Shown here piece after piece: positions 43,830 through 54,995 of a DNA stretch of 64,000 bases. The notes beneath the pieces are model-generated. The model did not search any database, was not told the DNA's origin, and was given only the letters and a program-made list of their open reading frames with translations. The stretch is taken from positions 35,493,934 to 35,557,933 of the forward strand of contig NC_080670.1 of the NCBI RefSeq assembly GCF_030247195.1. The letters run 5' to 3'. Positions within the stretch are counted from its first letter, which is position 1. The number at the start of each line of letters is the position of its first letter. The translations under genes were made by a program, and so were the position numbers. The DNA is from Topomyia yanbarensis (lineage: Eukaryota > Arthropoda > Insecta > Diptera > Culicidae).

Positions 43830-44389
43830 TCCAGAAAAATGATGAATTTTTGAAAACTCAATCGGCCCTCCCCTGAGTCGATTCCTAGTCTCATCAGGAG
43901 TACTTGCACCAAATTTGAAGCAAATCGGACAAGTCTTACTACCGGACCGACGTGCCTGAAGTTTGTATGGAATTTTTCAACAATTTACATGGAGAAAACT
44001 CCCTAGTTCGTATTTTCGCCACTAGGTGGCACTGTATGCATCGTATTATCACAGTAAGTGAAAATAAGAAAGATAATTTAATTGTCTACAACTTTGTCGA
44101 AGACTGCTAGTAAATCCGGCTTTGTTAAAAGAAGTTATTAAACTTTTAACGAAGTGATGTCTGAGTCAGTTTTGCATGGGGCCTAGCAGTGCATGGTTGT
44201 GTATCAGTACTCGAGTCCCGCGAACTATACATTTTTGTGAAATAATCGTTAGGTTTGGCTCAATGGTATGTTTACAAGAATTATAGTAAATAATCAGTCA
44301 CGTGGGCAAAAAATTCGAACCATGACGAAAACAAAATTATGCGTAAACCGAACTAAACAAAAATAAATTCAACGTTCCAAAGTTATTCA
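43830..44389. other. No gene; worn repeat with CACTAGGTGGCA
   Basis: It contains GCCACTAGGTGGCACTGTAT and GTCTACAACTTTGTCGAAGA, words also seen at 48,890 and 61,975 in other contexts, so part of this is dispersed repeat DNA. No reading frame is supported. Confidence 0.4.
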
Positions 44390-44960
44390 AAATCATCTTA
44401 TTTGAATCATTAGGATATAACAATCATTTTAAAGCACCCAAGAGAAATGTAAATGAACTCTTTTGAATATCAAACATAAATGCGGCGTACCAAACTAACA
44501 AAAAATAAGAACCTTAACTACAAAATAATTATTTTTAGCTTCCCTAACGAGTGGTTCTTTCTAATATGTTTTAATATCAAAAAGAAATTCATTATACAAA
44601 CATAACTACTAGCAATATTAAATGATGCGACAAAATAATTATTTTTGAGCCGCCCTAATGAGAAGGGTTTTTTCCTAATATATTTTAATATAAAAAACAT
44701 ATTCAGCGCACTATCATTAGAATTCAACAATTTTATGAACGAATACATCAAAATAATGATTTTTGAGACATCCTAATGAGTGAGAATTTCTTTTTTGACA
44801 TGTTTTAATATCAAAAACGAATCTAGTGTACAACAGTTACTTTTGAAATAATTTATAAACCGTTTCGGCAAAAAAAACTATATTTGAGCCATCCTAATGA
44901 GCAGTAAATGTTTATTTTTAATTTATTTTGACATAAAAAACGAATTGTACGTACCAAAAT
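44390..44960 (+). repeat. About 117-bp tandem repeat, four to five units
   Basis: CAAAATAATTATTTTTGAGC, CCTAATGAG and TTTTAATATCAAAAACGAAT recur with anchors near 44,522, 44,632, 44,749 and 44,873 (steps of 110-124 bp). AT-rich, non-coding. Confidence 0.85.
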
Positions 44961-45049
44961 TACATAATACCATCCGACTTGAACTGATACGATAAAGTTT
45001 TGACTTTAGTCCACCTTTTGCTAGCAGAGCCACTGTGCGCCGGATTGAC

Positions 45050-45840
45050 GAAAACACATACCAAGTCTCGACTCCATTAATTCTCATCAGCTTAAACTCC
45101 TTTTCTTGCGGAACAGGAACGCAGGACTGGGGGTTTGCTCGGTCACGTCCATGGCGGGATGGGTACAGCTTTCATAATGTTAGAAGTCGGAAGTTCTTCT
45201 TTGTTTTTTGCCCATTGATTGTGCTGGTTGTAAGTTTGGAGACACTAGATTAATCGTTGTTGGTACAGGAAGTTATTTTTGATATACAAAGCGCATCAGT
45301 TATTGGTTGGCCAATTGATGATGTATTATCTCCATCTGTTGAAAACTGTTTTTTGGTATTGGTTGTAGTAGGTTGATTTTTCTTAGCAACTTCGGAGTAT
45401 TGTTTGCCGTAATGTGTCGTCTGGTTACCAAACTGGCACGTAGGAATCTAGGCAGCGTATGTGTACAGCGTTATTTGCCAACTGCATTTTATCAGCACGA
45501 ACGTCGTTGGGGATGCCACTGAATCTTTTTGCTGGAGTATCGTTTATAATGGATTCCATCCTTCGAATCTACATATTTTTTTAATGTGTTCTGGTCTAAT
45601 TCGTGGCGCTAGGTCGTGTAGGCGGACTTCAATTTTATCGGCATCCATATATTTAGGATCTGGGTTTTGGCATCGTCATATTCGACGCCACGTTGCATGT
45701 TGTTCTTCGCAATGAAGTTTTCGGCCTTGACTAAATAATATCTATACAGAGTTTCTCGCGTGGTTTAACTTCTTTAACTTTAACTAATTCCGTCTTCAAT
45801 TTTAATAAACGGTTCAACGTCTACTGTAGGTCAAAAATTT
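45050..45840 (-). pseudogene. LINE ORF1 (gag-like) remnant
   Basis: Minus-strand pieces are RETLYRYYLVKAENFIAKNN, MDADKIEVRLHDLAPRIRPE and, after a frameshift, PAKRFSGIPNDVRADKMQLA. This fits the layout of insect LINE ORF1 proteins (YDDAKT; VR-HDL-P-; FSGIPN-VR--RM-L), the RNA-binding partner of ORF2. Many stops and frameshifts follow and no Cys-knuckles are readable. The family assignment is tentative. Confidence 0.5.
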
Positions 45841-46017
45841 GAAATATTAAAAACATGTATAAAGTTATCGATAGATTGGATTTTGTTTAAATTCAATCGA
45901 AAATATATTTTCCCGCTTTACAGGCACTTTTATTTTCTGTGGGTGGTTCATTTTACCGCGCAACTGGGGGCTACGAAAAAATACTGTTTGTGAAGATCAA
46001 TTTTTTACTATTTTACT

Positions 46018-48259
46018 ATATTTTAAACAGCAAAACTATCTGAGAACGAGTTACAGGGAATGAATACTTCTGTACGAAAAAAATACACCGAAAAAATGTC
46101 ATTCTCCACAAAAACAAAAATTTATGTAAAAAATTTCTATTGCAAAAAACCCAATTTTCAAAAAAAATTATATTTTTGAGCAAAAACCTAAAGAGGAAAG
46201 AAACATTTTGAATGTGATTGAATGATGGAGAACTTATCAGTAAATTTTTTTTCTAACAATAACTTTATGTATGTTTTTAAATTTCATACTAATTGACATA
46301 CAAAATTATAATTTTATTACAGAGAATTTAATAAAAATCTCCCAAAGTGCAATAGTTGCCAAGATATTTGGAATTTTACTCCAACAAAAAACAATTCGTG
46401 TAATTATGCCCTTTTTAAAGGTTATTCACGTTATCTCATCATAAAATGCCAACAATCTAACGTTTATCGTTTTAAAGATGCGAAAGCAACTTTTTCAGTG
46501 TATTTGGATCATGGAGAAGCTCTCAAAAAACATTTTTTCTAACAAAAACTATTGACATATTTTTATAATTCATACTATTTGCTGTCAAAAATCCAAATTT
46601 TCTTTTGAATAAGATTTTAAACGCCATTGTAAATCAAAAAGCCCATAACAAAAATTTTCTGAAATGTAGTAGTTTCCGAGATATTTTAAATTTTGTTTTA
46701 ACAACACAATTACTTTGTTTTATTATGACCTTTTGATAAGTTATTCTCATTTCTCCATCAACAACAATAACATTTCCTGTAACTAACGTCGAAAATGTAA
46801 AATTCATAATGGCGGATATAAAGTTCAAAATGGCGGTTCCAACATGGCGACTGTGCTTGGCTAAATTTCATGTTTTTTATATTGGCCTAAAACGTCTTAC
46901 AAGGGGGATTTTCGCGGTCACTGATTCTGATTCAGACGTCGATTCAATGTTTTTAAAATTCAAAATGGCAGATCCAATATGGCGACTGTGCTTGGTTAAA
47001 TTTCATCTTTTTTATGTTGGCCTAAAACGTCTTACAAGGAGTGTTTTCAAGGTCGCTGATTCTGATTCTGGCGTCAAAAATATAAAATTTAAAATGGTGA
47101 ATCCAATATGGCGACTGTGCTTCGCTAAATTTCAAGTTTTTTTTATATTGGCTTCAAACGTCTTACAAAGGGGGTTTTCAGGGTCGCTGATTCTGATTCT
47201 GACGTCGAGAATGTAAAATTCAAAATGACGGATCCAATATGGCGACTGTGCTTCGCTAAATTTCAAGTTTTTTTATGTTGGCCTAAAACGTCTTACAAGG
47301 GAGTTTTCGAGGTCGCTAATTCTGCTTCTGACATCGAAAATGTAAAATTCAAAATGGCAGATCCAATATGGTGACTGTGCCACCCAAAAAATCCCGTGAA
47401 ACGAGTTTTATAAAGACTGTAACAAAATTTGCCAATTTCGTAAAAAAATGGTTGCTATTTTGTAGGCGCCATTTTTAATTTTCAGATTCTGACATCAAAA
47501 TCGTAATCAGCGACCCCTAAAACTCTCGTAAATCGAGTTTTATGTTCATTGCAACAAAATTCGCAAATTTCAAAAAAAACAAAATTTAAAATATCTCGAG
47601 AACTACCACATTTCAGAAAATTTTTCTTATGAGCATTTTGATTTAAAATGGCGTTTAGAATCATATTCAAATGATAAAATTGTAGTTTTGACTGCAGATA
47701 GTATGAATTATAAAAATATGTCAAAATTTGTTGTTAGGAAAACTTTTTTATTGACAGCTTCACCATGATCCAAATACACTGACAAAGTTTCTTTTTCATC
47801 TTTAAAACAATAAACATTAGATTGTTGACATTTTATGATGGGGTAACGCGAAAAGCTTTCAAAAAGGGTATAATTACACGAATTAATTGTTTTTGTTGGA
47901 GTAAAATTCCAAATATCTCGGCAACTATTGCATTTTGAATGATTTTTGTCCAATGCATTTTGATTTAAAATAATGCTTAGAATTATATTCTGTAATAAAA
48001 TTATAGTTTTGTATCCCAGTTGGTATGAAATTTAAAATCATGTATTAAGTTCTTGTTAGAAAAACTTTTCTACCGAAAATCTCTTTAGGCTTTCGCTGAC
48101 AATTTTTTTTTAAATTAGTTTTTTTGTAATTTAAAGTTTTAACATAAATTTTTGTTTTTGTGAAAAATGACACATTTTTTTCAGTGTATATTTTTACAAA
48201 CAGAAATTTTCATATCATTTCCTGTAACTCGTTCTCAGATAGTTTTGCTGTTTAAAATA
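46018..48259. mobile_element. 2.24-kb foldback element with about 700-bp arms
   Basis: Ends: TATTTTAAACAGCAAAACTA on the left and its reverse complement on the right (to 48,259). The left arm (46,018-46,760) and right arm (about 47,560-48,259) align in inverse orientation throughout; shared blocks include TTCTCAGATAGTTTTGCTGT, TCCAAATATCTCGGCAACTA and AAATTTTCTGAAATG. The centre is a 130-bp tandem array. There is no transposase. It could be a foldback-type DNA transposon or a palindromic duplication. Confidence 0.85.
46800..47390 (+). repeat. 130-bp tandem array (five units) at the centre of the foldback
   Basis: Units share AAAATGGCGGATCCAATATG, GCGACTGTGCTTGG, GCCTAAAACGTCTTACAAGG and GGTCGCTGATTCTGATTCTG. 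GGCGACTG anchors are at 46,846, 46,981, 47,110, 47,241 and 47,370 (steps of 129-135 bp). The first steps are multiples of three, which makes a repetitive 135-codon ORF on the plus strand. I treat that as incidental. Confidence 0.9.
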
Positions 48260-48434
48260 CAGCAATCGAACAAATAAATTTGAAAAATAATGCACGAATA
48301 AACGTCTACGCCCTTTCGAAAAAATGCTCTTATATCAAAATATTCCACTTGGCAGAGAAAATCATGGAGATTCATAAACCGAACACAACTGCAAAGTTTC
48401 GTTCGAATCGGCTATGGTCATATTTTTCGGTTGA

Positions 48435-48863
48435 CCGGTTTCTCATGAAATCCCTCTATGATGACAAAGCAGTATTTTCAAAATTGTATTGAAATCAAGG
48501 GGTGAGTCGCTTAGAACAATGTGCCATATACACTGTATCACCTACGATAACACGATATAAGATTATGATTCACAGTAATACACGATCATTTCACTCGTCA
48601 CCACAATGTATGGCACAATGAGGCACACTTCTGATAACTCAAAAACTGTCAGCAAAGTGTAGTTAAATAATCATAGCAACCATTGCTTTTGTTTTACTGA
48701 ACACCTTAGCACATCTTGGCACATCGTGACACATTGTGGCACAAGCTACCACGCTGTTTGTTTGTCAGCACAGTTCGTTTTTTTGCTAAGCGACTCACCC
48801 CTTGGATTGGCCGGTTTCTCATGAAATCCCTCTATGATGACAAAGCAGTATTTTCAAAATTGT
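48435..48863 (+). repeat. 53-bp perfect direct duplication flanking a MITE
   Basis: 48,435-48,487 and 48,811-48,863 are identical over 53 bp (starting CCGGTTTCTCATGAAATCCC). Between them are the 309-bp MITE and 8 bp and 6 bp of extra sequence. Confidence 0.92.
48496..48804. mobile_element. 309-bp MITE with 19-bp perfect terminal inverted repeats
   Basis: The ends CAAGGGGTGAGTCGCTTAG (48,496-48,514) and CTAAGCGACTCACCCCTTG (48,786-48,804) are exact reverse complements. The interior has several GGCACA/TGTGCC-like words (for example TGGCACATCGTGACACATTG), a possible subterminal repeat. No clear short target duplication. The superfamily is unknown. Confidence 0.88.
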
Positions 48864-48981
48864 TGTTTACATCAATAAGAAGCTACTATTTGCACCACTA
48901 GGTGGATTGAACCAGATATTTCAGTTTATTGTGCGACCTTTTCGTAACTGTTCTTATCGGCGAAAGGAAGCCGACTGGTGA

Positions 48982-49412
48982 ATTGGTTTAACGGTTTCAG
49001 TACTGGATGCCTGATATGATGGAACGGGATAAAGGCCACTTCCTTAAGACGAGATTATCATATAAACGATCGAAATCAGACTGAATCTTTGCGCGTGGTT
49101 AAAAAAAGGCTTAAACTTTTTTTTTATTTTGACGCCTTTATTATTATTAATAGTAATTTTTGTTATTGTTAAAAAGTATGATTTGGGAGTTATTACCGCG
49201 CAAAGTCGAGATATTTTTTTCAGTTGGCGTCCCAGTTTGCAAAAGAACAATTTTCATGGTTTTGATATTGAATTAAAGGTCATTTCGTGCTCTTCAAAGT
49301 GAATCTGAAAAATAAAGAAAAAATAATGTAAGCCTACCGAAAAATTGGTTTAACGTACTCAGTACTGAATGCCTGATATGATGAAACTGGATAGATGCAA
49401 CTTCCTTTAGTG
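48982..49412 (+). repeat. Pair of roughly 67-bp direct repeats, 362 bp apart
   Basis: ATTGGTTTAACGGTTTCAGT, then ACTGGATGCCTGATATGATG (48,982), matches ATTGGTTTAACGTACTCAGT, then ACTGAATGCCTGATATGATG (49,344). About 85% similar by eye. Confidence 0.75.
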
Positions 49413-52400
49413 TAAGCTCCATTTAAGCTGCAGTATAGTGGGAAAAAATTGAATTCTGCCATGTCCATCTTAATAGTCCAAATTTCTAACAATGCGTCCG
49501 TTTTTGGTATTGTAATATTCTGTGTGTGTGGTTTCAAAAGCGTGAATCAATTTGCGTAATTGGATCGGTTTATCCGACGAATCTCATCCGAGTGTCGAGT
49601 TCAATCCGATGGCAGTTACCACCACCACTCAGCTCCCAATTGAATACACTTTTCACAACAAACGAACGCAATAAGCCTTTAAATATCCTCTCTTATCAAC
49701 CATCATCGCAGGGAACAACTGATGCGTCTCGATTTGTAGCTTATCGTCGATGTCGGGCAGATTTCCTTTGGGCGGTTGGTTGACGCTTTCCGCTCACACT
49801 CACACACATACACGAAGAACGAAAAAAAGCGAGATTGAGATGGTACCTAAACGAAGCTAATGGTATTAGAAATAATAACAGTATAGTCCATTACTTTAAA
49901 TCATTCCCCTTTTCTCGACGGGTGGAATAAAGTGATCAACCCCTTTTTCCCGAGCGAATAGCACTCCGGGAACCAGCTTCCGATTTTTCCAACCAGCCAG
50001 CAGTAGAACACCCGAAACAGTGCTGCCGCTAACGGAATCCGATTAGTGGTTTTTCCCTTCGGCGTTGGCGCTGGCGCCGATCTTTGGCTTGAGAAAACTT
50101 CTGGCGGTGGCGATTCGATTCGATTTTCCCTCTATCCACCAACAGCAGTGGCAGTATTTAACACAATACCAGTGACATCGCTGTTAAGGGCGTTCATCGG
50201 CATCGTACATTGTACAGATAGAGTGCGCTATCTGGACGGTGCGATCTTTCAATCGGATTAAAGTCTATAATTTCCTCGATTTTATTTCCCCCTTGTGGAC
50301 GTACACAATAACAAACGATGATATGTTTTTTTGTTCACAGTATGGAAATGTCATGCAGGGGCTCTTTTGTTGGAGAGGGGATGGAAGTGAACTATATGCC
50401 ATACGATATTTAGCCAAACAAGGATTTTGAAAATTTCGTTGAAATCGAACATATAATTCAAGTATTCTCGCGAGAAGATAAAGATTGTTTGCTTGCATAC
50501 AATTGAATCAATTTAGCCGCCACCTAAGATGAGTTCACTGATTACAGAAACGGAAGATCTGGCAAGGGATTTGTAGCAGTAGTTGACAAATTAAGGTGTT
50601 CGGCAGGAACAAGACAATGAACTCAAAGAAAAAAATAAATGCAAATTTCGCCAAAGCATGAAGTTATCACTAATGTTTCAATTTGTTCCAGGTACTAGAT
50701 GCTAAATTTAAAAATGGGAACACTGCTGTATTGACAACCAAACAACCTATTTAATTTATAAAAAAAATCATCTGCTAAGTTCTTAAATGTTCTGCTCCTA
50801 ACAATTTCAAGCAATTCCCTACTTTCAATAGTTGACTTTATTCTGTACAAATTATAGGTTACGTATGTTCGGTTCCATGGCGTAAGTGTTTTCTTCAAGT
50901 TTGAAAGTTACTTTCAAACATTGAGTAGTAGCCAAGGACATTAGACTGAAATATACTTCGCATTGCTTAACAGTACAGCCACCCGCAACGCTCGATCATA
51001 GGTCAGCATACCTAATTGAAGATATTATAATATAGTTAGCATCACTGTTACCAGCATGATCTTTCCCTGCTTCACACGTGTTGTCTCTAACCCCTTTGCA
51101 AATTCTATTCGCTCATCCACTATCATTACACGATCCGTTCCAATTTTGCATTCATATAATAAAATATAAATTTTTATTGTTTAATAGTAGGTTTCTGTTG
51201 CATATCGCGATATTATGTTCTGCATCCATGCACCACCGCATTCCTCGGCGGCTTCGCGATTGCGCTCTCTGTCGACGCGGCTTCCTCGGACAAAACGGTC
51301 ATCATTCTATTATGTCCCAGAGGGATTCGAAAGGGGTTCGCGCATGCGCCCGATCGTGAATATTATTTTTTTTGTTCCAGATGTTGCTGGAAGGTTTTTT
51401 TTCTGTACTTTTAAGCTTATTGAGAGCTATTTCTAAGCTGCTTTCAGAGCTATACTTTCGGGAAATCATTGTAATTTTTTTTACGGTATTCATTTTACAA
51501 ACTATGTGCAATTTGTTAAAAAAGCTTTCAAATTTCGTAATAAAAATAAGTCATTTTTACGGAATAACGCAATGAATTTTATGAGGAAACTTTCCCACCG
51601 GGACCACCCTTATTAACTGACTGTGCACATTGACCTTTCCATTCCCGTTGAAAAAGAAAAAGCCGCTGAATTATTTCGTGATGAAAACAAAATATTTTGC
51701 ACTGCAAAAATCGATTGAGGTTAGGTATTTCCCGATGAAAACAAACCAATTTCCTTTGAGTTGAGTTTGCATCTGTGATTGTAAATGAGCTGTCAGAAAT
51801 CTTAATAGTCGTCCAAGATCGATTTCGCCCAGACGCTTCGACTCTGCTTTACACTGAATCAAATTCGCTATGCGATTTTGGCCATTATAATGTTCGAGTC
51901 ACGCGTCATTTATATTCTTTTCTAGTGAATCAAGGAGTAATAGAAGCTGATTATTTCAGCTCATTGCATTCCAGATCGTGTTTATATCCCAAACGGTGAA
52001 ATATTGCAATCGGGGAGCCCCCGATCTCCGAGAAAGATTTTCTCCGTGTCCAAAACAACACATCGCCGGGTCGACTTCTCGCGCCCAATAACAATTATCA
52101 TAATCGGCTCGTTATCATGATTTTTATGTAAAATTAGACACGGAAATGTATCGGGTTTCGTCGAACCAACCATTCCCGCAAACAAAAAGAGTTGTTCCCA
52201 CCGGCGCGCGTACGGGCAGTTTTAAGGGAACTGACAGCTAAAATTAATGGATTTGAAGAAAAAAAACGCAACCGTTCGCCTAACAAACGCACAGCCGTTG
52301 TCATTTACGTTTGCTGGCCTTTTCGAATGAATGAAAGCCTTCACCCAAATGGCCTTTGTTTGCCGGTGAAAAAATGACACCTACTTTCAATAATAATGCC

Positions 52401-53027
52401 CGAACCCCGAAGTCTCTCGCGGATGGGGTCCTTTTTGTGTCTGTGAAATATTATTAATGGAATTGAAAGCCGAGTTCAATACATTATCTATCTGGGTGAG
52501 TACCGGGTAGCCCTTTTCCTTCGGGCCGGCTTTTTGGACCAGACTTTTTGTGCTTTCTGTTGCGAGTTCTGTACTGGCAGTGAAGGGTAGGTACTCGAAA
52601 GCTGAAGTGTTTATTTATTCAACGCTTTCTTAGCGCACACAAAGAAGAGAACACGACAAAAAGTAAACAAAAGCAACCAGACAATGACAGAGGGGAAAAA
52701 ACGGGGTCAACACCTACGAAAATATTTTCCTTAGCTACCGAACGGACGTGTCTTGGCTGCGATGCGGTATCCGGGAATCGGGGACCTGATGGGTTCAGTA
52801 TGGCAGAATGACATCAAAATAGCGCCAGGAAACCAAAACAAAAACAATGACCATGTAGGAAAGTGCTCCGGTTGAGGAGTGTTGCTCCGTACAGTCAGAT
52901 AATCCCAACCGGTTGTGAATGGGGACGGCGGCTCTGTCCGGTCGGGATTATTCCCACGGCGCCATTGAAGGGTTTAGATGCTAGAATCAGCCAGGACAAG
53001 ACACACGAAATAGTTAGTGTATTGTTT
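49413..53027. other. No gene recognised; unique DNA
   Basis: 49,550-50,260 and 52,200-52,980 are GC-richer and non-repetitive, with short ORFs and no domain. The remainder is AT-rich. I see no SINE, LINE or MITE in this 3.6 kb, the longest repeat-free run in the window, so it is the best place to look for host sequence. Confidence 0.35.
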
Positions 53028-53047
53028 GTAACAACTTTGACAGGTCA

Positions 53048-53580
53048 AGACGGCGCCGGTGGAAAGCGTGACCGCCACTCATTCCAATTTGCCTGGGTTC
53101 AATTCAAGCCGAGGTCGTTGAGATTTTTCTGAGGTGAAAAAATCTGTGGTCACGTCTTCCTTCGGAAGGGAAGTAAAGCCGTTGGTCCCCGGTCTATGAG
53201 TTTGGTGGATCGATATCTAGTCCAGATAGTGAAGTCACCTCTCTGGCGTCGGTAAAGAAGAAGAAGTGATCCAACTTCTATACTCTTACTAACAAAAATG
53301 TCCTCCTCCTGTGATACATGTGATGTGCGCAGTAGTATATACGGCCTCTAGCAAAAGCAAGTATCGGACTAATCATTCCTTCCCTTTTCTTCCGCGATCT
53401 ACGTTCGGGCCTGGCCGGCGCCGTTATTGATCCAATACTTTAGGATTACCAGGAGTTGCACATTGAAAGATGTTTCGCTATTCCCAAGCATAATTATCTA
53501 CTTATTCTCTGTGCAACTTCAGCTAGTCCAGATCGATAACGGAGTAGCAGCCAGGAGTGGTCGCACAAGCTCAAGCTCAA
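53048..53580 (+). mobile_element. 540-bp tRNA-headed SINE with perfect 20-bp target-site duplication
   Basis: Plus-strand copy: worn A-box (GCCGGTGGAAAGCGTGACC), B-box GGGTTCAATTCAAGCC, core CACGTCTTCCTTCGGAAGGG, a middle with ACGTTCGGGCCTGGCCGGCG, and a CACAAGCTCAAGCTCAA tail. The 20-bp sequence beginning GTAACAACTTTGACAGG flanks it exactly (53,028-53,047 and 53,581-53,600). Matches the minus-strand copy at 11,588-12,127 end to end. Confidence 0.95.
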
Positions 53581-53600
53581 GTAACAACTTTGACAGGTCA

Positions 53601-54505
53601 ATTTTGCTACTTTTCAAAAATATCTAATTTCATATCTAACTATGACGTTCCCATGGTTTTCGTCTACTGTTTACGAAGTTTAAAAAAATGATCGTTTTTT
53701 CTTTTGAGTTTTTAAATTGGATTCCTTCATTTTCGGAGACTTTAGATTTGTCTTCAACTTTCTAATAGACGCTTTTAAGGGTCACCGCATTAAGTTGAAA
53801 TTGACTGAATTAAAAACCGATGGCTATTTGACCGAAGCGAACCATTTCATCTTCCGTCTCCGCCAGCGCCGTAGTTTGCTAAATAGAGAACCCATGTATC
53901 CTGTTTGGCAACAAGAGGAGAGTTGGAGCCTACTAAACATTTAGATTCAAATATAAAACAATAATTACTACAATTATCTAGGATGACGAAAACTAATCAG
54001 AGGCAACATTTCGTTCACAAACCTATAATTCGAAGGTGTTAAAGTTTTTTTTTAATTGCACTATTGAAAAACGCTTTTAATCCACCTAACAGTGTGATGA
54101 GACATTTCTTATAACTCCTATCACTCTCTTCGGATATTATATCGTTTGAGAACATTTAGAACTTGATGCTTCGCGATGTTTTTGATAACACATACTACAT
54201 GGGATAGTGGCAGGACTCAGAGAATCGATCAAATCAGCATAGGACAACATCAGTGCTAGAAATCTCAAACCAAATCAATGGGAAAGCGAAAAAATGGCCC
54301 ATAAAATAGACATACCATCGAATTATTGTTAATGCTCTGTTAATAAAATATCTAAATTGTGGTGGGAAAACTGAATTTTCCTAAAGGGGTTATATATTGT
54401 ACTGAGCCAAAAAAACCGATTTTTTTTAAATCGATTTGAAGTTTATACTTTACTCAAATTTCCAACGCGACTGAGAACTAAGAAATCAACGCTTTTTCTT
54501 GAAAA
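53601..54505. other. No gene recognised
   Basis: AT-rich DNA. A 75-codon plus-strand frame at 53,717-53,944 has no recognisable domain. Confidence 0.35.
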
Positions 54506-54995
54506 GGGCGATACTAGCAGTGATACCATTCAAAGAAAATCAGCAGTGAATATTTCCAGACTTGGTTTTATTTCCTATTTAAGAACTATTGTGTTTTTTA
54601 CATCCTAGATTTCATGATTCAGTGATCGAAACCCAAAACTTCATAAAGTATTTGAAATTATTAAATTAAAATTTGTTTTTGCTATTGAAATTGACAAAAT
54701 GATAGTATCGCCCCTTTGGCGATTGTTTACTTTTTCGGTAACACCTATCAGCATTGAAGTATCGCCCTTACGTTTTTTTACAATAACTACCGTTTTACAC
54801 CACCGATTTCGTCCGGGTTTTTTCAATAGCGATCATTGTTACTATTTACAGCTGGTATCAGCTTGATAATCCTAAAAAATACGAAAACAACTGTTTCGCC
54901 TCTAAACTGCTAACAAAAAAAGTATCGCCCTGTTTGTTTGCAAGGAGCGTGGAGGGCGAAACTTTAAATAAACAAACAAAAATACAGTTTCGCCC
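54506..54995. mobile_element. Possible MITE with GGGCGATACT ends and internal copies of the same word
   Basis: GGGCGATACT begins at 54,506 and AGTTTCGCCC ends at 54,995, an imperfect inverted pair. Inside, AGTATCGCCC occurs at 54,704, 54,758 and 54,921, and GGGCGAAACT at 54,954. The word resembles the GGGCGAA start of the ITmD37E terminal repeat at 59,803, so a related transposase is conceivable. No target duplication was found. Confidence 0.5.

Noticed and set aside
46809..47216. 135-codon plus-strand ORF with three similar 43-45-residue blocks
   Set aside because: It follows the 130-bp tandem units inside a non-coding foldback element, and the frame is lost in units four and five.
19661..53580. 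A- and B-box pairs that could be tRNA genes (18.4, 19.7, 39.5, 12.1, 53.1 kb)
   Set aside because: None can fold a full cloverleaf with acceptor stem from what I see, and each is fused to a SINE body with tail and, in several cases, target duplications. They are SINE heads.
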